Positions 1-13,311 are shown, counted from the stretch's first letter. The stretch is DNA of 64,000 bases from Pseudomonas sp. MM223 (GCA_947090765.1 OX352322.1:6503001-6567000); one strand, 5' to 3'. The notes: generated from the sequence alone by a model not told the origin. Program-made: numbers and translations.

Positions 1-17
1 CGGGGGCTTCGCCCCCG

Positions 18-98
18 ATCGCCGGCAAGCCAGCTCCCACAGGATCGCACCGCCCTCCAGGCCTGTGCAGTACCTGTGGGGGCTGGCTTGCCGGCGAT
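18..98. repeat. REP pair (inverted) downstream of gcvP
   Basis: Two inverted copies of the P. putida-type REP unit (core GCCGGCAAGCCAGCTCCCAC) face each other just past the gcvP stop codon. Such pairs can fold into a long hairpin and often sit between transcription units. The unit recurs at 3085, 21632, 25160 and 43532 in this window. Confidence 0.85.
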
Positions 99-113
99 GA
101 AGCCACACCGATC

Positions 114-2987
<2,874 letters not shown>

Positions 2988-3084
2988 GACGACGCTCTCT
3001 TCCTAGACCGGGTCTCATGGAGACTTATAAGTCTAGGAAGGATTGCCGATTCTGCGGGGAATCTTGCTTGGCAGTACCGGCCTC

Positions 3085-3167
3085 ATCGCCGGCAAGCCAG
3101 GCTCCCACAGGTTAATCACAGGCCCTAGGGCGCGCGCTATCTCTGTGGGAGCTGGCTTGCCGGCGAT
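3085..3167. repeat. REP pair between gcvH and gcvP
   Basis: An inverted pair of the GCCGGCAAGCCAGCTCCCAC-type REP units. The left copy reads AGCCAGGCTCCC, one G more than every other copy in the window (AGCCAGCTCCC). The same one-base change breaks fthC and ubiD. Confidence 0.85.
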
Positions 3168-3180
3168 GAAGCCAGAAGCC

Positions 3181-3564
3181 TTATTCGCCGATGGCGGCTT
3201 GGTAGCCAGCAGCATCCAGCAGCTTGTCCAGCTCGGCCGGGTTGCTTGGCTTCAGTTTGAAGATCCACGCGCCGTAAGGCTCTTCGTTGAGCTGTTCAGG
3301 GCTATCGGCCAGCTCTTCGTTGACCGCGATCACTTCGCCACCGATCGGGGCGTAGATGTCGGAAGCGGCCTTGACCGACTCGACCACACCGGCAGCGTCG
3401 CCGGCGGCGAATACCTTGCCGACTTCAGCCAGCTCGACGAACACGACGTCACCCAAGGCTTGCTGGGCGTGGTCGCTGATACCCACGGTCACACTGCCAT
3501 CGGCTTCCAGGCGAGCCCACTCGTGGCTTTCGGCAAAACGCAGGTCGGCGGGGATATTGCTCAT
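3181..3564 (-). CDS. gcvH: Glycine cleavage system H protein
   Basis: This small shuttle protein carries the aminomethyl intermediate between GcvP, GcvT and lipoamide dehydrogenase on a lipoyl arm. It is 127 aa, the normal length. The lipoylation motif is ESVKAASD, with Lys65 as the acceptor, preceded by GDAAGV. An AGGAATT ribosome site stands upstream of the ATG. It lies 51 bp downstream of gcvT on the same strand, as in gcvTHP operons. Confidence 0.97.
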   Translation of the reverse strand: MSNIPADLRFAESHEWARLEADGSVTVGISDHAQQALGDVVFVELAEVGKVFAAGDAAGVVESVKAASDIYAPIGGEVIAVNEELADSPEQLNEEPYGAWIFKLKPSNPAELDKLLDAAGYQAAIGE

Positions 3565-3615
3565 GTCTTGAATTCCTCGATTGGCTCAGCGGTACGCCCG
3601 CCGGTTAAAAAATGT

Positions 3616-4698
3616 TCAGATCAGGATCTTGCCGTGGCGCACGAAGGTCGGTTTGACCACCCGCACCGGGTACCATTTACCGCGGATTTCCACCTCGGCC
3701 CGGTCACCGGTGGCCATGGGTACGCGCGCAAGGGCAATGGACTTGCTCAGCGTAGGAGAGAAACTACCACTGGTGATCTCCCCTTCGCCAATCCCGGCCA
3801 CACGCACCACCTGGTGGGCACGCAGCACACCGCGTTCTTCCAGCACCAGGCCGACCAGTTTTTCCTGCACACCCTGTTCGATTTCTGCCAGCAGGCCGGC
3901 GCGGCCGATGAAGTCGCGCTCGGCCGGCTCCCAAGCGATGCTCCAGCCCAGGTTGGAGGTCAGCGGTGTGTGGGTTTCATCGATATCCTGGCCGTACAGG
4001 TTCATGCCGGCTTCCAGGCGCAGGGTGTCGCGGGCGCCCAGGCCACTGGGGGCGATGCCGGCGCCGACCAGGTCGTTGAAGAAGGCTACGGCCTGCTCAC
4101 CCGGGAAGATGATCTCCAGGCCGTCTTCACCGGTATAGCCCGTGCGGGCAATGAACCAGTCGCCTTCGCTGACGCCCTCGAACGGACGCAACTCGCGGAT
4201 CAGTGCAGCGCGTGCAGGGCTGAGCAGGGCCGCGACCTTTTCGCGGGCATGCGGCCCCTGGATGGCGAGGATGGCAAGGTCAGGGCGTGGCTGGAAGTTC
4301 ACGGCGAAATCGGCCCGCTGCTGCTCTAACCAGTGAAGCACTTTGGCTCGGGTGGCGGCGTTGGTGACCAGGCGGTAGCCGTTTTCCATGCGGTAGACGA
4401 GCAAGTCGTCGATCACCCCGCCCTGCTCGTGGAGCAGCGGGCTGTACAGCGCCTTGCCGGTTTCGTCGAGGCGGGCCACGTCGTTGGCCAGCAGGCGCTG
4501 CAACCAGGCGGTGGCGCCACTGCCATCGACATCGACCACCGTCATGTGGGAAACATCGAAAACCCCGCAATCGCTGCGCACCTGGTGGTGCTCCTCGACC
4601 TGCGAGCCATAGTGCAGGGGCATATCCCAGCCACCGAAATCGACCGTTTTGGCGCCAAGCGCCAGGTGCAGGTCATACAAAAGCGTGCGCTGTCCCAT
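3616..4698 (-). CDS. gcvT: Aminomethyltransferase, T-protein of the glycine cleavage system
   Basis: The product releases ammonia from the H-protein-bound intermediate and moves the one-carbon unit to tetrahydrofolate. It is 360 aa, full length. Family motifs include the N-terminal [16 protein letters not shown], the folate-region DVSHM, and [12 protein letters not shown] strong AAGGAG lies 6 bases before the ATG. It is the first gene of the gcvT-gcvH-gcvP run. A TACAAT that could be a -10 box lies on the minus strand at 4792-4797. No glycine riboswitch aptamer was recognised in the 130 bases upstream. Confidence 0.96.
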   Translation of the reverse strand: MGQRTLLYDLHLALGAKTVDFGGWDMPLHYGSQVEEHHQVRSDCGVFDVSHMTVVDVDGSGATAWLQRLLANDVARLDETGKALYSPLLHEQGGVIDDLLVYRMENGYRLVTNAATRAKVLHWLEQQRADFAVNFQPRPDLAILAIQGPHAREKVAALLSPARAALIRELRPFEGVSEGDWFIARTGYTGEDGLEIIFPGEQAVAFFNDLVGAGIAPSGLGARDTLRLEAGMNLYGQDIDETHTPLTSNLGWSIAWEPAERDFIGRAGLLAEIEQGVQEKLVGLVLEERGVLRAHQVVRVAGIGEGEITSGSFSPTLSKSIALARVPMATGDRAEVEIRGKWYPVRVVKPTFVRHGKILI

Positions 4699-4831
4699 GG
4701 GTTTCTCCTTCCGGGCGAGGCGAAGCGGCGGCGGTCGATGACGTTGGTCGTCGAGCTCTTGTTGTAAGGACCCGTCGCGCGAATGCCGCGCATTGTAGCC
4801 GCAAGGGCGCGGGCTGGCACCCTCAGTGACC

Positions 4832-6454
4832 TCAGTGACTGTGACCGGGTCGATGTGCCGAACGGCGGATCAGGCCGATGACCGGCAGCAGGCCCACCAG
4901 CACCAGCGTTAATGCGGGCAGCGAGGCACGTGCCCACTCACCCTCGCTGGTCATCTCGAACACCCGTACCGCCAAGGTGTCCCAGCCGAACGGTCGCATC
5001 AGCAAGGTGGCCGGCATTTCCTTGAGCACATCGACAAACACCAGCAGGGCAGCACTGAGGGCGCCGGGCACCAGCAGCGGCAGATACACCTTGAAAAACA
5101 ATCTTGGCCCGCTGACACCCAGGCTGCGGGAAGCCTCGGGCAGTGACGGGCGGATACGCTCCAGGCTGCTTTCCAGCGGCCCGTAGGCCACGGCGATAAA
5201 GCGCACCAGATAGGCCAGCAGCAAGGCCGCAAGGCTGCCCAGCAGCAGCGGTTTGCCTGCCCCGCCCAACCAGCTGGACAGCGGGATGACCAGGTGGTTA
5301 TCGAGGTAACTGAAGGCCAGCATGATCGACACCGCCAGCACCGAGCCGGGCAAGGCATAGCCCAGGTTGGCCAGGCCGACCCCGGCGCGGATACCACCCG
5401 TCGGTGCCTGCCGCCGGGCAAAGGCCAACACCAGCGCCACACTCACCGTGACCAGTGCCGCCATGCCGCCCAGGTACAGGGTGTGCAGTACCAGGCCGAC
5501 ATAGCGCTCGTCCAGGTCATGCCGGCCACGTTGCCAGAACCACGCCAGCAGTTGCAGCAGCGGGATGACGAAGGCACAGGCAAACACCAGCAGGCACCAG
5601 CCACTGGCCAGTAGCGCCTTGAGCCCGTGCAAGTGATACAACGCCTTTGCCCGCGGCCGCTCGTTGCCGCTGCGGCTGGCGCCCCGGGCACGGCGCTCGC
5701 CGTACAGCACCAGCATCACGGCCAGCAGCAACAGGCTGGCCAGCTGGGCCGCACTGGACAGGCTGAAGAAGCCGTACCAGGTCTTGTAGATGGCGGTGGT
5801 GAAGGTGTCGAAATTGAACACCGCCACCGCGCCGAAGTCGGCCAGGGTTTCCATCAGCGCCAGGGCAATACCGGCGCCTATCGCCGGCCGCGCCATTGGC
5901 AAAGCCACCCGCCAGAACGCTTGCAGGGGCGATAGCCCTAGCACCCGCGCCGCTTCCATCAGGCCTTTGCCCTGGGCCAGGAAGGCCGTGCGCGCCAGCA
6001 AGTAGACATAGGGGTAGAACACCAGCACCAGCACGATGATCACCCCGCCGGTGGAGCGCACCCGCGGCAGGCGCATGGGCCCGAACACCTCGCGCAGGGC
6101 GGTTTGTACCGGGCCGGCAAAGTCCAGCAGGCCGACGAAGACAAACGCCAGCACATAGGCCGGGATGGCAAACGGCAGCATCAACGCCCAGTCCAGCCAG
6201 CGCCGGCCGGGGAACTCGCACAGGCTGGTGAGCCAGGCGAGGCTGACGCCCAGCACGGTGACGCCAATACCTACGCCCACCACCAGCGTCACGGTATTGC
6301 CCAACAGGCGGCTCATCTGGGTGTCGAGCAGGTGCGACCAGATCTGCATATCGATCGGCTGCCAGGACAGCAGCAGGACGCTAAGGGGCAACAGCACCAG
6401 GGCGGCGATCAGGGAGACCGGGAGGTACCAGCGGCGTTGGGGGGTGTGGGGCAA
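4832..6454 (-). CDS. Iron(III)-type ABC transporter permease, two fused permease domains (FbpB/SfuB family)
   Basis: Inner-membrane permease of a ferric-ion type importer. The chain holds two binding-protein-dependent transport domains in tandem, each with about six membrane segments. EAA-type loops appear as [20 protein letters not shown] and [20 protein letters not shown], where the ATPase docks. The open frame runs upstream to 6517 but there enters a REP repeat. The likely start is therefore the TTG at 6454 (MPHTPQRRW), giving 540 aa. No ATPase gene is nearby. The binding protein is encoded just upstream on the same strand with a REP pair between them. Confidence 0.88.
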   Translation of the reverse strand: MPHTPQRRWYLPVSLIAALVLLPLSVLLLSWQPIDMQIWSHLLDTQMSRLLGNTVTLVVGVGIGVTVLGVSLAWLTSLCEFPGRRWLDWALMLPFAIPAYVLAFVFVGLLDFAGPVQTALREVFGPMRLPRVRSTGGVIIVLVLVFYPYVYLLARTAFLAQGKGLMEAARVLGLSPLQAFWRVALPMARPAIGAGIALALMETLADFGAVAVFNFDTFTTAIYKTWYGFFSLSSAAQLASLLLLAVMLVLYGERRARGASRSGNERPRAKALYHLHGLKALLASGWCLLVFACAFVIPLLQLLAWFWQRGRHDLDERYVGLVLHTLYLGGMAALVTVSVALVLAFARRQAPTGGIRAGVGLANLGYALPGSVLAVSIMLAFSYLDNHLVIPLSSWLGGAGKPLLLGSLAALLLAYLVRFIAVAYGPLESSLERIRPSLPEASRSLGVSGPRLFFKVYLPLLVPGALSAALLVFVDVLKEMPATLLMRPFGWDTLAVRVFEMTSEGEWARASLPALTLVLVGLLPVIGLIRRSAHRPGHSH

Positions 6455-6494
6455 GGCTGAAATCTCGAGTGCGATGGCGACCGCTGCGCGGTCG

Positions 6495-6576
6495 TTCGCG
6501 GGTGAACCCGCTCCCACAGGGACTGCACAAGATACAAGTATTGTGCGATCCCTGTGGGAGCGGGTTCACCCGCGAA
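6495..6576. repeat. REP pair (second sequence family)
   Basis: Inverted copies of a second REP family (TTCGCGGGTGAACCCGCTCC) lie between the iron transporter binding-protein gene and its permease gene. The pair may act as an mRNA processing or attenuation site between the two. Confidence 0.82.
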
Positions 6577-6614
6577 GAGGCCCTGAAAGGCCCCGGAAGG
6601 ATAAAGCCTGGCGC

Positions 6615-7616
6615 TTAGTTGTAGCCAGCCCGATCCATCAAGCGAATGGCTTCAGCCTGGCGCTTGCCGGCAATCTCCACCGGAATGCTGTCAGCCTTGA
6701 AGCTGCCCCACGCCGCCACTTCCTCCGAAGGCTTGACCTTCGGGTTGGCCGGGAACTCCTGGTTGATGTCGGCGAACAGCTTCTGCGCCTCTTCACCGGT
6801 CATCCATTCCACCAGCTTTTTCGCCGCTTCCGGGTGAGGTGCATGCTTGGTCAGGCCAATACCCGACAGGTTCACGTGCACGCCACGGTCACCCTGGTTG
6901 GGCCAGAAGATCTTTACCGGCAGGTTCGGGTTCTGCTTGTGCAGGCGGCCGTAGTAGTAAGTGTTGACCACGCCCACGTCGCACTGGCCAGCCTCGATGG
7001 CCTGGATCACCGCGTTGTCGTCGGAGAACACGTCGGTGGACAGGTTGTTGACCCAGCCTTTGACGATTTGCTCGGTCTTCGCTTCGCCATGGGTCTCGAT
7101 CAGGGTGGCGGTGAGCGACTGGTTGTACACCTTCTTCGCGGTGCGCAGGCACAGGCGGCCTTCCCACTGTTTGTCAGCCAGGGCTTCGTAGGTGCTCAAC
7201 TCCTCGGGTTTGACCCGGTCGGTGGAGTAGATGATGGTGCGGGCGCGCAGGCTCAGGCCGGTCCAGTCATGGGACGAGGCGCGGTATTGCGACGGGATAT
7301 TCTGGTCGATGATGTCGGACTTGATAGGCTGCAGGATGCCCATCTGCTCGGCTTGCCACAGGTTGCCGGCATCGACGGTGAGCAGCAGGTCGGCCACGCC
7401 GTTGTCGCCCTCGGCCTTGATGCGCTGCATCAGCGGGGCTTCCTTGTCGGTGATGAACTTGATCTTGACCCCGGTCTTGGCGGTATAGGCATCGAACACC
7501 GGCTTGATCAGCTCGTCGATGCGCGAGGAGTACACCACCACTTCGTCCGCCGCTTGGGCAGTGCCGCCGAACAGGGTCAGGGCCAGGGCGGCCAGTAGGG
7601 GCTTGCGTGGCAACAT
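6615..7616 (-). CDS. Fe(III) ABC transporter periplasmic substrate-binding protein
   Basis: This periplasmic protein captures ferric iron for the permease encoded downstream. From the ATG at 7616 the product has 333 aa with a clear signal peptide ([22 protein letters not shown]). The mature part begins [20 protein letters not shown], as in FbpA/FutA proteins. The pair of tyrosines in NTYYYGRL is the typical ferric-ion ligand motif. The frame is open to 7679, but the internal ATG places the signal peptide correctly. A Fur box was not recognised upstream. Confidence 0.92.
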   Translation of the reverse strand: MLPRKPLLAALALTLFGGTAQAADEVVVYSSRIDELIKPVFDAYTAKTGVKIKFITDKEAPLMQRIKAEGDNGVADLLLTVDAGNLWQAEQMGILQPIKSDIIDQNIPSQYRASSHDWTGLSLRARTIIYSTDRVKPEELSTYEALADKQWEGRLCLRTAKKVYNQSLTATLIETHGEAKTEQIVKGWVNNLSTDVFSDDNAVIQAIEAGQCDVGVVNTYYYGRLHKQNPNLPVKIFWPNQGDRGVHVNLSGIGLTKHAPHPEAAKKLVEWMTGEEAQKLFADINQEFPANPKVKPSEEVAAWGSFKADSIPVEIAGKRQAEAIRLMDRAGYN

Positions 7617-7707
7617 GTGAAGCACTCCTCGGATCGTTTGAGAGGTGCGAATGGTAGTGAATCCCATTTTACGGCTCATCTACCTAGCCGTTACCGGATG
7701 TTGCAGC

Positions 7708-7809
7708 GGGGGCCGCTTTGCGGCCTTTCGCGGCACAAGGCCGCTCCTACAGGGAACGCGATCTCCTGTAGGAGCGGCCTTGTGCCGCGAAAGGGCTGCG
7801 CAGCAGCCC
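7708..7809. repeat. REP pair (third sequence family)
   Basis: An inverted pair built on CCTTTCGCGGCACAAGGCCG, the third REP flavour of this genome. It fills the gap between the iron-binding protein gene and ubiI. Confidence 0.82.
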
Positions 7810-7817
7810 CAATAATC

Positions 7818-9041
7818 TCAAGCCTTGGCCAGTTCCGGCAGGTCCCCGGAAAGCCCCAACGCCTGGCGCACAAACACGGCCTTGGCCTCTGGCATCTGCT
7901 CCACCAGTTTCAACCCGCTGTTACGCAACCAGCGCAACGGCAGCGGGTTGGCCTGGAACAACCGCTCAAAGCCCTCCATTGCCGCCATCAGCGCCAGGTT
8001 GTGCGGCATGCGCCGCCGCTCGTAACGGCTCAACACCTTCACATCCGCCAACCGCTCACCGCGCTCGCAGGCATTGACCAGCACCTCGGCCAGCACCGCA
8101 GCATCCAAAAAGCCCAGGTTAACGCCCTGCCCGGCCAGCGGGTGAATGGTGTGCGCGGCATCGCCGATCAACGCCAGGCCTTCATCCACATAGCGCTTGG
8201 CGTGGCGCTGGCGCAGCGGCACGCACACCCGCGGGTCGGCCTGCAGCACGTCACCCAGGCGCCCTTCGAAGGCCCGCTCCAGGGCCTGCAGGAAGGCAGC
8301 TTCATCCAGCGCCATCAACTGCTCGGCATGCTCCGGGGTGGTCGACCACACAATCGAGCACCAATCCTGCTGGCCATCGCGGGTCAACGGCAGAAACGCC
8401 AACGGCCCTTCATCGGTGAAGCGTTGCCAGGCCGTGCCCTGGTGCCCGGCACTGCAGCGCACGCTGGTGACGATGGCATGGTGCAGGTAATCCCACTCGC
8501 GGGTTTCGCAACCGGCCAGGCGCCGCACGGCCGAGTTGGCGCCATCGGCAGCGATCACCAGCGGTGCGCGTAACTGCCGGCCATCCGCCAGGGTCAGCAA
8601 CCACTCGTCACCCGAGCGACGCAACTGCTCCAGCCGCGCGTTAGGCAACAGGCCGATGTCGCTGTCGTGCAGACGCTCCAGCAGGCCATCCTGCACCACC
8701 CGGTTCTCGACGATATGGCCAAGCACCTGGGCATGCACGCTGGCGGCCGAGAAATGAATCTGCCCGGTGCCGCTGCCATCCCACACATGCATGTCGGAAT
8801 ACGGCGTAGCACGTCGCTGGGCAATGCCGTCCCAGGCGCCGAGGCGCTCGAGGATGCGCTGGCTGGCCGCCGACAGCGCGCTGACACGGGGTTCGAAGGG
8901 GGCTTGGACGTCGAAGGGCTTGACCGTCAGCGGGCCACCATCGAGCAAGAGAATTTGCAAGCCACTGTGGCGCAACGCCAGGGCCAGTGCGCTGCCGACC
9001 ATACCGGCACCGACAATCAACAGATCTGCGCGCATTTCCAT
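7818..9041 (-). CDS. ubiI: UbiH/UbiI/VisC-family FAD-dependent ubiquinone hydroxylase (likely UbiI)
   Basis: This flavin monooxygenase hydroxylates the ring of a ubiquinone precursor. Features are the N-terminal dinucleotide fold DLLIVGAGMVGSALALALR, the central ADGANSAVR motif, and the second FAD motif LIGDAAHTIHPLAGQGVNLGF near residue 300. Length is 407 aa, normal. It is the last gene of a minus-strand run pepP-ubiH-DUF4442-ubiI. In Pseudomonas this second UbiH paralogue was annotated VisC and is usually assigned to the C5 step (UbiI). Which ring position it acts on is inferred from synteny, not from residues. Confidence 0.88.
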   Translation of the reverse strand: MEMRADLLIVGAGMVGSALALALRHSGLQILLLDGGPLTVKPFDVQAPFEPRVSALSAASQRILERLGAWDGIAQRRATPYSDMHVWDGSGTGQIHFSAASVHAQVLGHIVENRVVQDGLLERLHDSDIGLLPNARLEQLRRSGDEWLLTLADGRQLRAPLVIAADGANSAVRRLAGCETREWDYLHHAIVTSVRCSAGHQGTAWQRFTDEGPLAFLPLTRDGQQDWCSIVWSTTPEHAEQLMALDEAAFLQALERAFEGRLGDVLQADPRVCVPLRQRHAKRYVDEGLALIGDAAHTIHPLAGQGVNLGFLDAAVLAEVLVNACERGERLADVKVLSRYERRRMPHNLALMAAMEGFERLFQANPLPLRWLRNSGLKLVEQMPEAKAVFVRQALGLSGDLPELAKA

Positions 9042-9044
9042 GCC

Positions 9045-9527
9045 TTACGCCAGCCTCGCTTGCGGCTTGAGCCGCACGTATAGGGTTTTATCGACCCGCG
9101 CCACCAGCTCGCCGGCGCCATCGCGGATATCGACCTGCAAACGCGGCAGGCATTTCTTGCCGGTGGCGGTTTGCTGGCGGATGTCGTCCAGCAGCGCGTC
9201 ATCGACGTGGAATTCGGCGTACACCGGGCCTTTGCCCGGCGAGATGAAATCGATGCTGGCGGCCTTGTCCCAGACGATATAGTCGCGGCCCAACTGCTCG
9301 ATCAGCAGCAACATGTAGAACGGGTCGACCATCGAATACAGGCTGCCACCGAACTGGGTACCGACATAGTTGCGGTTCCAGCGGGTCAGCTTCATCGACA
9401 CCTTGACGCTGCGCAGGTCCGGGCTGATGGATTGCACGCGGATGCCCGCACCCAGGTACGGCGGGTAGAGGTTCAGCATCCAGCGCAACATACGCGCACG
9501 ACGTGCCAGTTTACGCGGGTTGCTCAT
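9045..9527 (-). CDS. DUF4442 hotdog-fold protein
   Basis: The product has 160 aa and belongs to the DUF4442 group, related to PaaI-like thioesterases. The segment RNYVGTQFGGSLYSMVDPFYMLLL corresponds to the central helix of a hotdog fold. No substrate is known to me. Its stop overlaps the ATG side of ubiH by four bases and it ends three bases before ubiI, so it is translated with the ubiquinone hydroxylases and may act on an acyl-CoA linked to membrane metabolism. Confidence 0.85.
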   Translation of the reverse strand: MSNPRKLARRARMLRWMLNLYPPYLGAGIRVQSISPDLRSVKVSMKLTRWNRNYVGTQFGGSLYSMVDPFYMLLLIEQLGRDYIVWDKAASIDFISPGKGPVYAEFHVDDALLDDIRQQTATGKKCLPRLQVDIRDGAGELVARVDKTLYVRLKPQARLA

Positions 9528-10723
9528 GCCTGCCCCCGCGGATCGGGGCGGGTGCCCAGGCCCATGGCCTGGCGGGCGAACCAGCTTTTGGCCGGCGGCA
9601 GCAGGTCAAGCCCGAGCAGGCCAAGGTTGCGCCCGGCGGCCAGCAACGGCTGGTTGCTGCCAAACAGGCGGGTAACCTGGTCGGAAAAGCCGATGGTCAT
9701 GGCCTGGTCCAGGCGCTGGCGCTGGGCGTAAGCCTGCAGCGTGGGCAGGTCGCCAGGCTGCTGCGGGCCGGCCAGCAACGCCTCGGCCAGCGACTGCACG
9801 TCGCGCAGCGACAGGTTGAAGCCCTGGCCGGCAATGGGGTGCAGGCTGTGCGCGGCATTGCCCAGTACCACCAGGTGTGGCCGCACCTGTTCCTGGGCCT
9901 CGATCAGCGACAGGGGGTAAAGGTGCCGTGCGCCCACTTGGCGCAACGCGCCCAGGCGATAGCCAAACACGCCTTGCAGCTCGCGCAGGAAACTGCGCTC
10001 GTCGATGTCGGCCAGGCGCCGCGCATCCATGCCCTGGCGGGTCCATACCAGCGCACAGCGGTTTTCCGGTAGCGGAAGCAAGGCCATGGGGCCTTCTTCG
10101 GTGAAGCGCTCGAACGCCTGGCCGCCGTGGGCCTCACCCGGGGTGATGTTGGCGATCAACGCGCTTTGCTGGTAAGGCGTGTGACGCACGTGTATGCCCA
10201 GTTGCTCGCGCAAGCCGGAACGGCCACCGTCGGCCAGTACCGCCAGGTCGCATTCCAGCTGGGTATCGTCATTCAAGCGCAGGCGGTAACCGCCTTCGAT
10301 CGCCTGCATCGCAGTCACTTCCGCCGGGCAGCGCCAGCTCACTACGTCACTGTCCAGCCCTTGCCACAGGCATTGGCCCAGCCAGGCGTTTTCCACCACG
10401 TAGCCCAGCGCCGGTACGCCCTCTTCCTGGGCATCCAGGCGGGTAGCGCCGAAACGGCCACGGTCGGACACGTGAATTTGCCGGATCGGCTCGGCGCGGC
10501 GGCCGATGGCTTGCCACAGGCCCTGCTGCTGGTAGATCTGCTGGGTGCCGAACGACAACGCCGAAGAGCGCGCATCGTAGCTGGGCTGGAAGCTGTCGCC
10601 GGGGGCGAACGGCTCGATCAGCAGGATCTTCCAGCCGCGCGCCTTGGCGCCGGCCTGCAGGGTCAACGCCAGGCTTGCGCCCACCAGACCACCGCCAATG
10701 ATCGCCAGGTTCACGCGGTTCAT
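9524..10723 (-). CDS. ubiH: 2-octaprenyl-6-methoxyphenol hydroxylase
   Basis: FAD monooxygenase of ubiquinone synthesis, 399 aa. The FAD-binding fold is NLAIIGGGLVGASLALTLQ at the N terminus, with ADGGRSGLREQLG in the middle and VLGNAAHSLHPIAGQGFNLSLRDV near residue 285. Those motifs define the UbiH/COQ6 family. It overlaps pepP upstream and the DUF4442 gene downstream by four bases each, giving tight translational coupling. The pepP-ubiH order is conserved in many gammaproteobacteria. Confidence 0.93.
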   Translation of the reverse strand: MNRVNLAIIGGGLVGASLALTLQAGAKARGWKILLIEPFAPGDSFQPSYDARSSALSFGTQQIYQQQGLWQAIGRRAEPIRQIHVSDRGRFGATRLDAQEEGVPALGYVVENAWLGQCLWQGLDSDVVSWRCPAEVTAMQAIEGGYRLRLNDDTQLECDLAVLADGGRSGLREQLGIHVRHTPYQQSALIANITPGEAHGGQAFERFTEEGPMALLPLPENRCALVWTRQGMDARRLADIDERSFLRELQGVFGYRLGALRQVGARHLYPLSLIEAQEQVRPHLVVLGNAAHSLHPIAGQGFNLSLRDVQSLAEALLAGPQQPGDLPTLQAYAQRQRLDQAMTIGFSDQVTRLFGSNQPLLAAGRNLGLLGLDLLPPAKSWFARQAMGLGTRPDPRGQA

Positions 10724-12054
10724 GCCGCGTCCTTGCGAGCGGCCTGCATCAGCGCCTCGATCTCGGCAACCGTGCGCGGCACGCCCGAAGTCAGGATTTC
10801 ACAACCTTGCCTGGTCACCACCACATCGTCCTCGATCCTTACACCAATGCCACGCCATTTTCTGGCCACGGCCTGATTGTCGGCGCCTATGTAGATGCCC
10901 GGCTCGACGGTCAGCGCCATGCCGGGCTCCAGCACCCGCCACTCGCCGCCCACCTTGTAATCGCCCACGTCGTGCACATCCATGCCCAGCCAATGCCCGG
11001 CACGGTGCATGTAGAAGGCGCGATAGGCCTCGCTGTCGATCAGCGCCTGCACCTCGCCAGTCAGCAGGCCCAGTTCCACCAGGCCTTCGGTAATCACCTT
11101 CACGGTCGCCTCGTGGGCGTGGTTCCAGTGCTTGCCTGGGGCGATTTCGGCAAACGCCGCGGCCTGTGCCTTGAGCACCAGCTCGTAGATGGCCTTCTGC
11201 TCGGGCGAAAACCGCCCGCTGACCGGGAAGGTGCGGGTGATGTCGCTGGCGTAGCAGTCGATTTCGCAACCGGCGTCGATCAGCACCAGGTCGCCATCCT
11301 TGAGCGGGGCGTCATTCTGCTGATAGTGCAGGATGCAGCCATTGCGCCCGGCCGCGACAATCGAGCCGTAGGCCGGCATCTTCGCGCCGCCCTTGCGGAA
11401 CTCGTAGTCCAGTTCGGCTTCCAGGCTGTATTCGTGCAGCCCGGCCCGGCAAGCCTGCATGGCCCGCACGTGCGCCCGCGCCGAGATAGCGGCGGCGGCA
11501 CGCATCACCTTCACTTCCGCTGCCGATTTATACAGGCGCATGTCGTGCAGCAGATGATCCAGGGCAACGAACTCGTTCGGCGGCTGCGCGCCCAGGCGCG
11601 CCTTGGAGCGGATCACGTTGATCCAGTCCATCAGCCGCCGGTCGAACTCGGGGTTGCTACCCATCGCGCTGTACACACGCTCGCGGCCCTCGATCAGCCC
11701 CGGCAAAATTTCGTCGATGTCGGTGATGGGGAAGGCATCGTCGGCGCCAAAATCGCGCACTGCGCCTTCCTGGCCGGCCCGCAGCCCGTCCCACAGCTCG
11801 CGCTCCGGGTTGCGCTCACGGCAGAACAACACGTATTCGCCATGTTCGCGCCCCGGGATCAGTGCAATGACCGCCTCGGGCTCCGGGAAGCCGCTGAGGT
11901 ACTGGAAGTCGCTGTCCTGGCGGTACACGTGCTCGACGTCGCGGTTGCGGATGGCAACGGCGGCGGCGGGCAGGATGGCGATGCTGTTGGGGACCATCTG
12001 CGCCATCAGCGCCTTGCGCCGACGGGCATACTCGGCCTTGGGAATGTGGCTCAT
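10720..12054 (-). CDS. pepP: Xaa-Pro aminopeptidase P
   Basis: Manganese aminopeptidase that removes N-terminal residues preceding proline. It is 444 aa, as usual. An N-terminal creatinase-like domain (EYARRRKALMAQM) is followed by the pita-bread metallopeptidase domain. Metal ligands are visible in LIDAGCEIDCYASDITRTFP (two Asp), HRAGHWLGMDVHDVG (His) and TVEPGIYI (Glu). It starts 21 bp after the YgfB gene on the same strand and overlaps ubiH by four bases. Confidence 0.95.
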   Translation of the reverse strand: MSHIPKAEYARRRKALMAQMVPNSIAILPAAAVAIRNRDVEHVYRQDSDFQYLSGFPEPEAVIALIPGREHGEYVLFCRERNPERELWDGLRAGQEGAVRDFGADDAFPITDIDEILPGLIEGRERVYSAMGSNPEFDRRLMDWINVIRSKARLGAQPPNEFVALDHLLHDMRLYKSAAEVKVMRAAAAISARAHVRAMQACRAGLHEYSLEAELDYEFRKGGAKMPAYGSIVAAGRNGCILHYQQNDAPLKDGDLVLIDAGCEIDCYASDITRTFPVSGRFSPEQKAIYELVLKAQAAAFAEIAPGKHWNHAHEATVKVITEGLVELGLLTGEVQALIDSEAYRAFYMHRAGHWLGMDVHDVGDYKVGGEWRVLEPGMALTVEPGIYIGADNQAVARKWRGIGVRIEDDVVVTRQGCEILTSGVPRTVAEIEALMQAARKDAA

Positions 12055-12075
12055 GGGCAGACTACCCCTGGTTGA

Positions 12076-12630
12076 TCAGTGCAGCGATGGCTTGGGCGCG
12101 GGTGCGGCCGGCTTGGCCAGCTCGGAGAACAGCAGCAGAGGCGCCACGCGCAGGTATTCCATGACTTCCATGTAGTCGCTCTCGCCGTCTTCGGACTCTT
12201 CGAGGGCTTCCTGTACCTGGGAAATGGCCACCAGGTCCTGCAGCACATCCTTGGCCTCGTCGGACAGGTCCTTGCCGCCGGCGTTCAGGCCGAAACCGGT
12301 AATGAAGCCTTGGCACCACTGGCCGAGCGCGGTGGCGCGGTCGCTCAGGGCGGCGTCGTCGGAAGGCAGCAGCAGGACGATGGCCATGTCGTCGCTGGTC
12401 AGCTCGCCCTTGACCATTTCCTGCAGGCCGATCAGGGCGTTGCGCACGGTGTCACCGGGCTCGTTTTCCAGCAGCTGGGCGGCATCGGCCAGCCAGGCAT
12501 CGGCGTCGAAGCCGGCGCCGGCGCAGCTGCGGCCGATCAGCAGGCCGTGCAGCTCGGCCGGGGTGACAGGATGACCATTGCTCGAGAGCAGCATGGCGAA
12601 GGCGATATAAGGCGATTGGGTATTGGGCAT
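12076..12630 (-). CDS. UPF0149/YgfB-family protein
   Basis: The product has 184 aa and is a full-length YgfB/YecA-like UPF0149 protein. Conserved parts are [21 protein letters not shown] text near the start and [11 protein letters not shown] in the middle. In Pseudomonas YgfB has been linked to control of beta-lactamase and cell-wall recycling genes, but that role cannot be read from sequence. It heads the minus-strand pepP-ubiH operon and is divergent from the zapA operon. Confidence 0.9.
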   Translation of the reverse strand: MPNTQSPYIAFAMLLSSNGHPVTPAELHGLLIGRSCAGAGFDADAWLADAAQLLENEPGDTVRNALIGLQEMVKGELTSDDMAIVLLLPSDDAALSDRATALGQWCQGFITGFGLNAGGKDLSDEAKDVLQDLVAISQVQEALEESEDGESDYMEVMEYLRVAPLLLFSELAKPAAPAPKPSLH

Positions 12631-12775
12631 GGGCAGCTAGGCGCCAGACGGCGCAATGACTAGAATGGAGACCTTGTATCCTAGCACCGGCAGGCGCGCC
12701 AAGACCATCGGCACTGGCCGTCGCCGCCCAGGGAGAGGCATCATCGCCAGGAGACTCAACGACGGAGCGAATCGA

Positions 12776-12994
12776 GTGCAACCCACGCAAGAGAACGACC
12801 TTCAGGCACTGATGAGCCGATTCGAGTTGCTGATCGAACGCGTCGAGCAACTAAAACGGCAAAATGCACTCCTAGTAGCTCAGGAAAAATCCTGGCGCGA
12901 AGAGCGCGCCCACCTCATCGAAAAGAACGAGATCGCCAAGCGCAAGGTCGAGTCGATGATCTTACGCCTCAAGGCTCTGGAGCAAGACTCATGA
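12776..12994 (+). CDS. TIGR02449-family coiled-coil protein upstream of zapA
   Basis: A 72-aa protein that is nearly all coiled coil (ALMSRFELLIERVEQLKRQN and onward). It belongs to the small family always found before zapA and resembles ZapB in size and form. The start is a GTG at 12776, chosen because GGAG lies 8 bases upstream; the frame extends to 12656 but the extra part has no family likeness. It overlaps zapA by four bases (ATGA). A role with ZapA at the division ring is inferred from context. Confidence 0.85.
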   Translation: MQPTQENDLQALMSRFELLIERVEQLKRQNALLVAQEKSWREERAHLIEKNEIAKRKVESMILRLKALEQDS

Positions 12995-13311
12995 GTTCAA
13001 GCAATAGCGTCACCGTGCAGATCCTCGACAAGGAATACTCGATCATCTGCCCGCCGGAAGAGCGCAACAACCTGGTCAGCGCCGCGCGCTACCTGGACGG
13101 CAAGATGCGCGAGATCCGCAGCAGCGGCAAGGTGATTGGCGCCGACCGCATCGCAGTCATGGCGGCATTGAACATTACCCACGAAATGCTGCATCGCCAG
13201 GAAGAGCGCACCGATGCCCCGGTCAGCGGTACCAACCGTGAACAGGTGCGCGACCTGCTGGACCGGGTAGACAAGGCATTGTCCGACGACACGGATACCA
13301 AAATCGGCTGA
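12991..13311 (+). CDS. zapA: Cell division protein ZapA
   Basis: ZapA binds FtsZ and bundles its filaments at the septum. The 106-aa product has the family N terminus VTVQILDKEYSIICPPEERN, the AARYLDGKMREIR segment and a C-terminal coiled coil. Coupled to the preceding coiled-coil gene by an ATGA overlap and followed at once by 6S RNA, the classic zapA-ssrS-fthC order. Confidence 0.95.
   Translation: MSSSNSVTVQILDKEYSIICPPEERNNLVSAARYLDGKMREIRSSGKVIGADRIAVMAALNITHEMLHRQEERTDAPVSGTNREQVRDLLDRVDKALSDDTDTKIG

Noticed and set aside
4699..4831. Glycine riboswitch upstream of gcvT
   Set aside because: I found no tandem aptamer-like arms or conserved loops in this short gap.
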